A stretch of DNA of 46,696 bases from an uncultured Lachnospiraceae bacterium (GTDB lineage Bacteria; Bacillota; Clostridia; Lachnospirales; Lachnospiraceae), in NCBI GenBank assembly GCA_910583835.1, contig CAJTYM010000032.1:1-46696 (forward strand), written 5' to 3'. Positions 1-8,090 of this stretch are shown here, piece after piece. A model generated the notes under the pieces. That model did not search any database. It was not told the DNA's origin and was given only the letters and a program-made list of their open reading frames with translations. The stretch's first letter is position 1; each line of letters starts with the position of its first letter. Both the position numbers and the translations under genes were made by a program.

Positions 1-62
1 CCCTTTTTTCTCAAAATCTTTCAAAAGTTTTTCTTGACATTTAACCAAGTTGCTTTTTATAG

Positions 63-3000
63 TTACTCCTTTACCTGTAAAAGTTCCATGATCCTGTGTC
101 TGGTTATCTGAACCGCTGCTGCCGCAGCCCCGCAGACACATCCTAGAAAATACAATGTGTAACAAAATGCAAGCGTCCCCACGCTCCTTGAAAATACTCC
201 TGGACTGTACAATGCCAGCCCCCCTGCCACAAGGATGACTCCGACAAGGCAAAGCGCTAACTGCTCAAAAACCAGCATACATCGGGCACGCTTCTTTGTA
301 ACGCCAAGGATGCGCAGGAATGCCGCTTCTTTCGCCGACTGTAAAATAATAAGAACAGAACCTAATAATCCAATCATTGCAGCAGCTGCCACGGCAATCG
401 GGAAAAGCGATTCCAGAATGTTGCAGAGACGTTTTATATCCTCAAGCTTACCAGAATTAATGCTGTAGGCAGCCCTTGAGGAATATTGTGCCAAATCAAC
501 CTTTTGCTCCTTTGCCAACAACATTTCCAACTCATCCAGCCTGCGGTTGTCCGACAGTTTAAATTCACTGTGTTCAATCACAAAAGGTCTTCCATAAAGT
601 TCCTCTGCAGCATAGTTTGCTGTAGCAAATATCCCATCGGCACTTGCATTATCTGACTCTATAATTCCCGCAACCGTATAAGGCTGGGTCTGCCCCAATG
701 CTGCCGCCTGCAGTTCTTCCTCATCTGCAATTTCACTTTCCATGGCAGAATAAAGGACAAATGACAGCAAGGATATCTTATCTCCAGGACTAATGTCCAT
801 CTTTTCTGCAGTATTCCTGCCGACCAGGCAGACCGCACCTGTTCCGTCCAGAACAGAGACATCATATCCATTTGCATAGGAGACTGTGTAATCACCTGCC
901 AGGCACTGTTTAAGGTCATTCGTGAATGTCATTGGAACACTCTGCTCCAAACCATTAACAAATACAATAAAACTCCCATAATAGTAAAAGCCATCCAGCA
1001 TGTCTGACTTCGACAGTTCCCTTATGGATTCGGAAGAAAACTGCAGAGCTTTCCCTCTGACGTCAACCGATTCGAATGCATCTCTGTATGTAATTCTTGC
1101 CAAGACGAACATCCCAACGCCAGACAAAAGCACAATTGCCAGGAGCAAAGACACCGCCGTCTTTCCAATCCCCCTCCGCATATGGCGCAGGATATAGGAA
1201 GCCACATGACGTGCAGCCCTATAATTCCCGCCTGACGGCATTTCTCCGGCATGGGAAAGTTTTGCCACTTCAAATCTTGCAGAACTGGATAATTCACAAG
1301 TACTATGTGGAGATAACGTCCCTTCCTTACTGTAACTTTCATGTTCTCTGTAAGCCTTGGATTTATGCCTGCCCATACCTTGCTGCCCCGCAAGCAATTC
1401 CATGGGCGGCGTTTTTTTTATCCTTCTCAGGAAAACCAGGGCCGTGAGCATTGTAAATGCCAACTCTGAAAAAATACACAGGAAAACAGCCCATACCGGC
1501 AGCGCAGCATCCGGGGCATAGCTGTCGGACAAACTTCCTGCCAGCTCCGCAAGCGCCCCAGTCGCCGCTTTAGTCGCCTGCAGAAGTCCCGCTATACCAC
1601 CAATTGGCATGGCAACCGCCAATACGGCGAACGGCAGGATAACAGCAATTTCGGCATCTTTCCCCGGCACGCCTAATGCTCTCATGATAGCATACTCCTG
1701 CCTGTTTCTGCCAATATAAAGGTAAACCGCAAGAATTAGCGCAAGCCCAACCCCCACGATATACAACATGGTCGTTATCATCGATGCTGCCTGTGCTGCC
1801 TCAAAGCTGTCCTCTATTTCCAGCCACCCTCCATCCGAAAAAATCAGCCCTACACCCATTTCTTCTGCGGACAATTGCGCCTCCTCCCAAAACTCCCTTA
1901 TGTCACCTGCATTCTCAATAAGGACGCTGTACTCTCCTCTGGCAGTCTCATAATCTGCCGGAATTTCTATTGGCAGCAGCGTAGAGGGAACGAAAACCGT
2001 ACTTTCCGTGTACATCCAATCACTTGCCGCAACGCGTGTGGCAACATCGTCAAGTATGCGGTATGTGCCAACGATTTCAAGTTCTTCAGTATCTACAAAA
2101 TCCGAAACTTCTTCTCCTGTCCCAGCCTTTGCGCCATCCCAACAACTTTGGTGGAACAGAACATCACCAAGCTGTATACTGATTCTGTCTCCGATTGACA
2201 GACCATAGGTCTCCAAAAAGAATTCATTCACAATACAGGCATCTCTGTCTTCAGCCGTCAGTCCGCGCCCACTGGCAATTTCCATGCCTCCCCCATTAAA
2301 GCCTGGGATGGCACGTGTATCTGAAGTATATACAATGTCATAGGTGTATACACTCTGGTTAACCGCAGCGACCATTCCCTTATAAAAGGAAAACTCCTCT
2401 GTCTCAAGGTAATCCTCGCCAAGCCCATCTACCACGCGGAAAAACTTCTTGCCCCCAAACATCATAAGCTCATTAGAGCCGCCTGCTACGACAAGGCAGC
2501 GGCTGCCTTTCTTAAGACTTTCATAAAACTCCCTGGGATAGTTTTCCACGTTTGTATCAACCAGGTCAACCTTTATTCTGACCTGTCCTTCCAACTTTTT
2601 TTCGCTGGCAAGTACCGTAACATCATCAAATAATAGCCATATGGAATCTCCCGTATATGTACCTGAGCCTGAACTTATCTCAGTTTCTTCATACCCAGCG
2701 TAAGAGCCTTCTATTACGCACCTCGCAATGTTTACGTCTTCCTTATACAGGCGTTCATAATCCTCCACCAGCCCCGCCGTCATGTACCGCGTGTCCGCCA
2801 ACGTGGCGCCTGGCAGGGACGAAAATTTTTCCAGCTGTCCAGCAGATGGCCAAGGGCTATCTTCCACTTCATACTCCTTTGCGTAAGCTATGAACGAACT
2901 GAACTGTTTCCACACAGCGATATTTTGCACTGTGTTGTCCAAAGCGGCTACCCCATAGCAGGAATCCTTGATTCTTGCCGCTTCTCGTGCTGTGATAATG

Positions 3001-3113
3001 TAGTCTGCCACATGTGAAAACAATGCAAATGATGCTGCAGCAAGCAAGAGAAATGTTAAAACAGTCTTTATTGGAGTGCGAAGCAACATTTTCAATGCTA
3101 TAGTTTTCCTCAT
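63..3113 (-). CDS. FtsX/MacB-type ABC transporter permease
   Basis: Large membrane protein of about 1017 aa with the layout of a two-module FtsX-type ABC permease. There is an N-terminal membrane helix near residues 14-35, a long extracellular region, three helices near 450-565, a second N-terminal-type helix near 650-675, another extracellular region, and three final helices near 905-1010. Such permeases work with a separate ATPase in lipoprotein or peptide export or in antimicrobial-peptide resistance; no ATPase partner lies in the window. I place the start at 3113 (MRKTIALK...) because GGAG sits 6 nt upstream; an ATG at 3125 is the alternative. It follows the Cys-rich precursor gene by 285 nt of hairpin-rich DNA, so it may be a separately expressed immunity or export part of the peptide locus, or unrelated. 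Family call is firm, role is inference. Confidence 0.8.
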   Translation of the reverse strand: MRKTIALKMLLRTPIKTVLTFLLLAAASFALFSHVADYIITAREAARIKDSCYGVAALDNTVQNIAVWKQFSSFIAYAKEYEVEDSPWPSAGQLEKFSSLPGATLADTRYMTAGLVEDYERLYKEDVNIARCVIEGSYAGYEETEISSGSGTYTGDSIWLLFDDVTVLASEKKLEGQVRIKVDLVDTNVENYPREFYESLKKGSRCLVVAGGSNELMMFGGKKFFRVVDGLGEDYLETEEFSFYKGMVAAVNQSVYTYDIVYTSDTRAIPGFNGGGMEIASGRGLTAEDRDACIVNEFFLETYGLSIGDRISIQLGDVLFHQSCWDGAKAGTGEEVSDFVDTEELEIVGTYRILDDVATRVAASDWMYTESTVFVPSTLLPIEIPADYETARGEYSVLIENAGDIREFWEEAQLSAEEMGVGLIFSDGGWLEIEDSFEAAQAASMITTMLYIVGVGLALILAVYLYIGRNRQEYAIMRALGVPGKDAEIAVILPFAVLAVAMPIGGIAGLLQATKAATGALAELAGSLSDSYAPDAALPVWAVFLCIFSELAFTMLTALVFLRRIKKTPPMELLAGQQGMGRHKSKAYREHESYSKEGTLSPHSTCELSSSARFEVAKLSHAGEMPSGGNYRAARHVASYILRHMRRGIGKTAVSLLLAIVLLSGVGMFVLARITYRDAFESVDVRGKALQFSSESIRELSKSDMLDGFYYYGSFIVFVNGLEQSVPMTFTNDLKQCLAGDYTVSYANGYDVSVLDGTGAVCLVGRNTAEKMDISPGDKISLLSFVLYSAMESEIADEEELQAAALGQTQPYTVAGIIESDNASADGIFATANYAAEELYGRPFVIEHSEFKLSDNRRLDELEMLLAKEQKVDLAQYSSRAAYSINSGKLEDIKRLCNILESLFPIAVAAAAMIGLLGSVLIILQSAKEAAFLRILGVTKKRARCMLVFEQLALCLVGVILVAGGLALYSPGVFSRSVGTLAFCYTLYFLGCVCGAAAAAVQITRHRIMELLQVKE

Positions 3114-3175
3114 AATAATCTCCATTCCTCCGCCTTTCAATTAACGGCGCAAATACTAATTTCAACTTTCCGAAA

Positions 3176-3206
3176 TTGATGCAGATAATTGATATATCTA
3201 CATCAA
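3176..3206. promoter_or_regulatory. Inverted repeat upstream of the permease gene
   Basis: Two 11-bp arms (3176-3186 and 3196-3206, one G-T wobble) around a 9-nt loop, 62 nt upstream of the permease start. It could be a dimeric repressor operator or a leader hairpin. No convincing -35/-10 pair was seen beside it. Confidence 0.35.
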
Positions 3207-3294
3207 TGAATAAAAAGCAAAAAACTTAAACTACCACACAAGTACAAAACTCTTTCAAACGATAAATTTATTCCCCATGAATATCTTTATCTAC

Positions 3295-3331
3295 ATATAG
3301 GGAATAGTCTTAAAGAGACCATTCCCTATAT
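3295..3331. repeat. Long hairpin between precursor and permease genes
   Basis: Arms ATATAGGGAAT and its exact complement enclose a second GTCT/AGAC stem, giving a roughly 15-bp hairpin with one mismatch and a 5-nt loop. There is no T-run on either side, so it is not a standard intrinsic terminator. It may limit read-through or protect the 3' end of the precursor transcript. Confidence 0.5.
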
Positions 3332-3351
3332 GTTAAAATATCCCAACTCAG

Positions 3352-3380
3352 AAGATGAAGCCGTGACCAAGCTTCATCTT
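3352..3380 (-). terminator. Hairpin just downstream of the Cys-rich precursor
   Basis: A perfect 10-bp stem (3352-3361 with 3371-3380, loop 9 nt) begins 19 nt after the precursor stop codon. On the minus strand it is followed by only a short T-poor tail, so termination may be partial. Strong hairpins behind RiPP precursor genes commonly raise precursor mRNA relative to downstream genes; that role is inferred here. Confidence 0.45.
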
Positions 3381-3398
3381 TGGAAAAGCAGAAAATAC

Positions 3399-3587
3399 TT
3401 ACTCATAATTTCCAGTAATACTATTTATACTCTCATTATTGTGTTCTCTGGCCCTCCAGGAACCACCACCACTACAGTTATCACAAGTATATGTACATGC
3501 ACAACCACTATACACAGCCATTGCCTCAACCGTATCTATCCGGCTTCCCCTGGTCTTGACCAATTTTTTATTCATCTTTTTGCTCAT
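3399..3587 (-). CDS. Cys-rich RiPP precursor peptide
   Basis: A 62-residue peptide with a basic N-terminal leader (MSKKMNKKLVKTRG...), a DTVEAMAVY segment, then a core with four cysteines at positions 29, 31, 35 and 38 (CAC-x3-CDNC), a GGGS stretch and a polar tail. It has no signal sequence, as expected for a leader-directed substrate. The start at 3587 is set by AAGGAGG 8 nt upstream; the longer in-frame ORF to 3620 has no such site. The Cys pattern and the neighbours (CcpM-type radical SAM enzyme, TIGR04066-type protein, acyl-carrier-like protein) match the clostridial Cys-rich peptide (Clo7bot / CLI_3235-like) systems predicted by comparative genomics. The mature product and the chemistry are unknown; modification of the Cys region by the radical SAM enzyme is inference. 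Confidence 0.8.
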   Translation of the reverse strand: MSKKMNKKLVKTRGSRIDTVEAMAVYSGCACTYTCDNCSGGGSWRAREHNNESINSITGNYE

Positions 3588-3792
3588 TACACATTCCTCC
3601 TTCCTTTCAGATTCCCACATTCAAACCATAATGCTTTGTTGTAGGTTATGCTAAAACAAGCCTACGCCTATGTGGTCACCCATGGCTGTCGACATGCCTT
3701 GGCTTCCAAATAAATAATTCCAAATACTAACTGATTTTTAGAGCAACATATAATCTTTGCGCTGAATGTACAGTCCTAGTAATCACCATGCA
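3588..3792 (-). other. 205-nt untranslated gap before the precursor gene
   Basis: The longest gap inside the maturation operon. It contains a small stem-loop (GTAGG ... CCTAC near 3636-3666 on the plus strand) and no convincing sigma-A promoter. It could be a leader or processing site that sets precursor mRNA level apart from the enzyme genes; nothing further can be recognised. Confidence 0.4.
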
Positions 3793-4092
3793 CTACTGCT
3801 TGCAAGATTTTTCTTCCACCATTTCCACAACAATCTCTGACAGACCAGATATACTATAAAATCTCGGGTCATCATATTCTCGTATGTCAAACCTGATACC
3901 ATGCTGCATTTGTAACATATATGCTAAGTATGTCAATTCTCTAGGCTTCAGTAATCCACGCACACCAAAGAATCTACCTTCCTCATCTTCTAAACCAGGT
4001 TTCCCTGACAATCCAAAATTGTCACACAAAAGAATTTCTATTTCCTCTCTTATTCCTTTCAGGGTAGCAGCTACATTTTTCCCATCATCCAT
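3793..4092 (-). CDS. Acyl-carrier-related maturation protein without phosphopantetheine serine
   Basis: A 99-aa helical protein whose length and pattern resemble acyl carrier proteins: an FFGVRGLL segment where carriers have F-D-x-G-x-DS-L, a helix ending in QHGIRF, and a final ...FYSISGLSEIV helix. The expected DSL motif is replaced by KPREL, and no serine lies at that position, so it cannot carry a classical 4'-phosphopantetheine arm. It resembles the 'peptide maturation system acyl carrier-related' family found with clostridial Cys-rich peptides. The start at 4092 follows GGAGG by 8 nt; an upstream ATG at 4137 lacks a site. It sits between the TIGR04066-type protein and the precursor. A structural or adaptor role with the PaaK-like enzyme is inference. 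Confidence 0.65.
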   Translation of the reverse strand: MDDGKNVAATLKGIREEIEILLCDNFGLSGKPGLEDEEGRFFGVRGLLKPRELTYLAYMLQMQHGIRFDIREYDDPRFYSISGLSEIVVEMVEEKSCKQ

Positions 4093-4184
4093 CACGTTCA
4101 CCTCCATTGAAATATTGAGCATATGTCTGTCACACACATTTAAAGCTACATAAAAACTCCATATTTATTTAACTATAATTAAGA

Positions 4185-5318
4185 TTAAAGAACAGCCTGT
4201 ACTTCTTTCGGAGTTAATTTCTCAAGAATTACTTCAAACATCCTATTGCAGTCCGTTGAATCTAGTCCATTAAATATCGGAATGGGACTAATCGCCGCTC
4301 CTTTTGCTACCGCTTCGGAAACATCTTTGCGGTAAATGCTGTTAGTGACGATACGGTTACTCTCTTCTGAATCGTTTAAATCAACCAATAAGTTGGACAT
4401 ATGGAACACATCCACTGGTGCACCAAACCTATATTTGCAGAATGTAGACATGTCTCCCACATCTTCTGTAATATTCGGCATATAAAACGTACAAACCACA
4501 AGTGCATCCGGTGTAATAGCCTGAAATACCTGGTGGTGCAGCATCCCAAATCCTCTAGTAAACTGCTCATTAAAATTCTGCATTGCACCAGGTATGGAAA
4601 TCATCACTAAATCCGACTGCTCTTCTTCAGTCAGCCGTACAATCCAGCGGTTAAAATAGATAATCTTGTCAATAATATCTACGTCTTTGCGAAACATGAA
4701 ACCTGGAAAAGAATGAAATCCAAACATCTCACAGCCTTCCCTGGAACCGACCTGGGACACAGAGTAGCCATTTTTCAGAAACCGCTCCCTTAGTGCCAAG
4801 GAAATCTCAAATTTGTCAGTTTTCTCCCATGCCCCAGCCACAATTACTGCCGGAACATTTATCGCCTGTAAAGGGGGGTATTCCTCATCAGGCAGTGTCA
4901 ATCCATATTCCTCTGGTCTCCTATTCTCTAAAAAGTACAAAAAAGTACAAGATGGGTTGGAACATCGGCATGCATCTCCCAGTTTTTTTCGATTTTTATC
5001 AGAAAAATGAGCGGCACAGACAACATTTAACAAATGAGGGATTAGCCTCACCATTTCATCAGTCAGACGGTCTTCCACCTCCTCATCGAACACTTCAAAA
5101 GCTGGTATGAAAAGACTGTCAAATTCTTCTGTTACTTCCTGAACTTTTTCATAAATAGGCAATACCACACCACTATCCCCCATCGTTACTTTCTTCCCGG
5201 CCAGTCCCCATCCGCCTGGGGAAACTAAAGCCACAATTTCATAGCATGGCATCAACATACCGGCATGTCGGATAATTGGCTCACAATCATGACTATAAGG
5301 GAACACAAGCATACGCAT
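4185..5318 (-). CDS. TIGR04066-type peptide maturation system protein
   Basis: A soluble 377-aa protein that I match by overall pattern to the 'TIGR04066 family peptide maturation system protein' group, whose members are found with CcpM-type radical SAM enzymes. Visible features are an N-terminal alpha/beta region (MRMLVFPYSHDCEP), a central cysteine group (CRCSNPSC, near residues 119-126) that could bind metal, and a second half with VIVAGAWEKTDKFE, the GSREGCEMFGFHSFPGF stretch and SIPGAMQNFNEQF. No catalytic family is evident and no Walker motif is complete. AGGAGG lies about 10 nt before the start. It begins 4 nt after the radical SAM stop codon, so the two are surely co-transcribed. Exact biochemical function is unknown. 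Confidence 0.7.
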   Translation of the reverse strand: MRMLVFPYSHDCEPIIRHAGMLMPCYEIVALVSPGGWGLAGKKVTMGDSGVVLPIYEKVQEVTEEFDSLFIPAFEVFDEEVEDRLTDEMVRLIPHLLNVVCAAHFSDKNRKKLGDACRCSNPSCTFLYFLENRRPEEYGLTLPDEEYPPLQAINVPAVIVAGAWEKTDKFEISLALRERFLKNGYSVSQVGSREGCEMFGFHSFPGFMFRKDVDIIDKIIYFNRWIVRLTEEEQSDLVMISIPGAMQNFNEQFTRGFGMLHHQVFQAITPDALVVCTFYMPNITEDVGDMSTFCKYRFGAPVDVFHMSNLLVDLNDSEESNRIVTNSIYRKDVSEAVAKGAAISPIPIFNGLDSTDCNRMFEVILEKLTPKEVQAVL

Positions 5319-5322
5319 AGTA

Positions 5323-6765
5323 TCAAACCTCCTGATTTATTTTATCATAAGAGACACCAAATTCTCTCATCCATAAGTAATCCCTGAATTTTTCCTCTAC
5401 CTGAATACGCACCCCATCACACCGGGAACATCGCAAATCAGCAGACAACTCCCCACAATTATCGCTATGGGTGCAACAAAGTGTACAGTGACGAAACGCC
5501 CAACAGCTTTTGCAATGTTCAACCGTGGTTTTTGCAATGTTTAAAATCCGGTCAACCTTGCCAAGGTCAATGCCGTCCCATAAATTGCCAATATTCATGA
5601 CCTCTGACGTCTCACTAACCCTTTCACATGGAAACAAATTTCCGTCCACATTGACAAACAGACGCATCTGCCCTGCTACGCAAGGTCCACCAGGCGCAGC
5701 CACATCTGAAAGAGACACCGCGGGTTTCATACTGGTCTTTATACGCCAAAAATTACTTGACAAGTCTGCAATCGCCACACGAGAAACCCTGTCCCTATCA
5801 TATGCACCCAGAAACGTTAAATAACTTTTGAATGTATGGCGACCATCTTGCTGCAAAAAAATCTCTCCAGGTACAGTCTTTTCCACCGAAAACTGGTCAT
5901 TAATAAGAGTAGAGGCAACTTGTGCTTCCTTAAAAAGTTTCTCCTCGCTAAACAGTTTATGCAAAGAATTACAAGGATACCTAGGGTCAACCACAATATT
6001 AAAAAATATTTTTAAATCAGGATATTGTTTCATCACAGCTTCAATGTTGTCACGAACTATGGCAAAACTGCCATGACCATCACTGGCAAACCGCCTGGAT
6101 CTGTCATGTGTTTCCGGCGTACCATCCAGGCTTATGGTTACCAAGAAATTGTGTTCGTATAAAAACTGGGCAATGTCCACCGTGAGCAAAGAGGCATTCG
6201 TAGTTATTGCAAACGCAAGTTTCTTCCCATATAGTTTTTCCTCAGCATACTCCACCACTCTCTGTATCAGCGGAAACTCTAACAACGGTTCTCCTCCATA
6301 GAAACCAATGGCTGGCTGTCCCTGGTTACCACATCTGGCGGCAAAAAAATCCACTGCTGTCAGTGCTGTCTTAAGTGACATCCGTTTGGAAGAATGATTC
6401 CGCTGAAGTTCAAAATCACCTGAACAGTAAACACAATAGGAACATCGGAAGTTACACTGCTGGGTCACCTGCAGCGAAATCTGTCTGATATTTTCACTCA
6501 AATGCCACGGCAATAAATCACTGTGACTATGTCGTATTTCTTCAGGACGCTTTGCAGACAGAAATCCCTGCTCACGCAGGATAGCAAGATTCTGTTTTAC
6601 TTCCTCACCTGCTGGTATCTGCCGGAAATCATCACTCTGTTCCACTTCTATTAGATACTGATATGTATTCTCATCCACCTCTGCAAACATATTTGTATTG
6701 ACATCATACAAATAATTGCAAAATGGCGTTCTGAGCATATGAATAAACGGTTTTCCCTCTGACAT
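5323..6765 (-). CDS. ccpM: Radical SAM/SPASM Cys-rich peptide maturase (CcpM type)
   Basis: A 480-aa radical SAM enzyme. The SAM-binding cluster motif CNFRCSYC lies near residues 104-111, preceded by an N-terminal region typical of peptide maturases that recognise a leader. The C-terminal SPASM part has Cys at about 361 and 379, then CKSCWAFRHCTLCC (about 416-430) and CSRC, enough to bind two auxiliary 4Fe-4S clusters. GGEP, important for SAM binding, is present (FYGGEPLLEF). It matches the clostridial 'Cys-rich peptide radical SAM maturase CcpM' family. The likely role is radical-based cross-linking or other modification of the 62-aa precursor in the cytosol. The start at 6765 sits 7 nt after GGGGG; an ATG at 6771 overlaps the upstream stop by 4 nt and is also possible. 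Confidence 0.8.
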   Translation of the reverse strand: MSEGKPFIHMLRTPFCNYLYDVNTNMFAEVDENTYQYLIEVEQSDDFRQIPAGEEVKQNLAILREQGFLSAKRPEEIRHSHSDLLPWHLSENIRQISLQVTQQCNFRCSYCVYCSGDFELQRNHSSKRMSLKTALTAVDFFAARCGNQGQPAIGFYGGEPLLEFPLIQRVVEYAEEKLYGKKLAFAITTNASLLTVDIAQFLYEHNFLVTISLDGTPETHDRSRRFASDGHGSFAIVRDNIEAVMKQYPDLKIFFNIVVDPRYPCNSLHKLFSEEKLFKEAQVASTLINDQFSVEKTVPGEIFLQQDGRHTFKSYLTFLGAYDRDRVSRVAIADLSSNFWRIKTSMKPAVSLSDVAAPGGPCVAGQMRLFVNVDGNLFPCERVSETSEVMNIGNLWDGIDLGKVDRILNIAKTTVEHCKSCWAFRHCTLCCTHSDNCGELSADLRCSRCDGVRIQVEEKFRDYLWMREFGVSYDKINQEV

Positions 6766-6767
6766 GC

Positions 6768-8039
6768 TCATTCCCCCTCTTCCCATGATTCAAAAAACGG
6801 CTGCACATCCACCTCATCCTCAACAGGCCTACGCGGATTGGCAAAAATAAACTCCCACTGCATCTGTTTCAGTTCCGGGTCATGTATCTTTTCTAAAAAT
6901 ACCCGCACTGTCTCTTTTTCCCAGCCTGAAAATGCTGGTTTTACACCCAAAACAACTTTCATATGATGACAATCAACCTGCCTAAATTGAATATGTGCCA
7001 GACATCTGGATACTTCCTCATTGGTATATTCCGCCAGACTCCTTAACACGCTTACGCTTACTTTCCGCCCTGAAGCAGTGGTGATAAAACTGCATTTCCT
7101 TCCCCGATTCAGATGCAGCACCGGAGCTGTCTGCCCGCAGGGACAGGAAATATCCAGCAGCGCTCCTCTGTCTCCAGTGTCCAAACGAATCAATGGCATT
7201 GCCGTATTCTGCAGAGAAGTGATATAGATGTCTCCCTCTTCATTGCTGACAGAACTTCCATCCTGAATAATTTCTACAAATACGTTCTCAGGAAAAATAT
7301 GCAGATGCCCATGGGGACAGGAAGCCGCCACAGCCCCCGCCGCCTCCGTGACATATACATTGCCTGTCTGCACATGAAAAGCTTCTCGAATCATTTTTTC
7401 AGTCTGTGCATCGAGCATTTCACCGCACAGTTCTATGTAACACAGACCGGGTGGCGGCGACTGCTTATTTGCCTCCATGCTTTCCGCCATCATCAAGGCA
7501 ACGCTTGGCAAAAGGCTCATCCATACCGGGTTAAATTCAATGATAGTGTCCAAACACCACTGCAGCCTAGACGCTGATACGTCCCGCATAGTAAATGACA
7601 GTACTTTTCCATCCCGGCTCAGACGTTTGGGCATATCGTCCATTATCTTATTGCCCGCATACTCAGCAGTACGGAACACGCAGCATTTATCATCTGCAGT
7701 GATATGAAACCGCTCTTTTCTGTATTTCCACAAACCCTCCTGAGAACTCATATCATCCCTTCTGTCCCAATAGACCTCCATCGGGCTTCCCGATACCCCG
7801 AAACTACGTTTCATCAGCAAAAACTCAATATCAGGATGCCGCTGATACCTGCTGCACAAAAAACGGCTGCGTTCTCGCTGAACTGTCTGCCTGGTCAGAA
7901 ACGGAAATTCTGCCAAATCATAATTATCCTTTTGTCCCTCACACGCAGAAAAATATTTGCGGTAATACTCTGTCTCATTGGCTGCATGTGTCAGAATATC
8001 CCTAATCCCTACATCCTCCTGCTGTCTTTCAATATTCAT
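6768..8039 (-). CDS. PaaK-like adenylate-forming enzyme of the peptide locus
   Basis: A 423-aa protein of the phenylacetate-CoA ligase / coenzyme F390 synthetase-like branch of adenylate-forming enzymes. Seen features: a Gly/Ser-rich P-loop-like stretch (SFGVSGSPMEVYW), the acyl-adenylate region (GNVYVTEAAGAVAASCPHG), the adenine/ribose region (AMPLIRLDTGDRG), a zinc-type cysteine pair (CPCG), and a C-terminal small domain. Family members activate a carboxylate with ATP. The adjacent acyl-carrier-like protein lacks the usual thiol-arm serine, so the acceptor here is unclear: peptide carboxylate, amine, or an unknown partner. It starts 51 nt after the S8 protease with GGGGTGA upstream, and its stop overlaps the next reading frame. 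Function in peptide modification is inferred from context. Confidence 0.75.
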   Translation of the reverse strand: MNIERQQEDVGIRDILTHAANETEYYRKYFSACEGQKDNYDLAEFPFLTRQTVQRERSRFLCSRYQRHPDIEFLLMKRSFGVSGSPMEVYWDRRDDMSSQEGLWKYRKERFHITADDKCCVFRTAEYAGNKIMDDMPKRLSRDGKVLSFTMRDVSASRLQWCLDTIIEFNPVWMSLLPSVALMMAESMEANKQSPPPGLCYIELCGEMLDAQTEKMIREAFHVQTGNVYVTEAAGAVAASCPHGHLHIFPENVFVEIIQDGSSVSNEEGDIYITSLQNTAMPLIRLDTGDRGALLDISCPCGQTAPVLHLNRGRKCSFITTASGRKVSVSVLRSLAEYTNEEVSRCLAHIQFRQVDCHHMKVVLGVKPAFSGWEKETVRVFLEKIHDPELKQMQWEFIFANPRRPVEDEVDVQPFFESWEEGE

Positions 8040-8090
8040 CTTATCACCCCTTTATTTTTATCTATATTGCAAATTTGCACAAGACGGCAT

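Noticed and set aside
34..63. Plus-strand promoter-like TTGACA-18-TATAGT at the window start
   Set aside because: It points into the antisense of the permease gene, with no plus-strand gene downstream for kilobases; the AT-rich context makes chance likely.
3330..3644. Plus-strand open frame of 104 codons
   Set aside because: Antisense to the Cys-rich precursor, which has a strong ribosome site and fitting context; the plus frame has neither.
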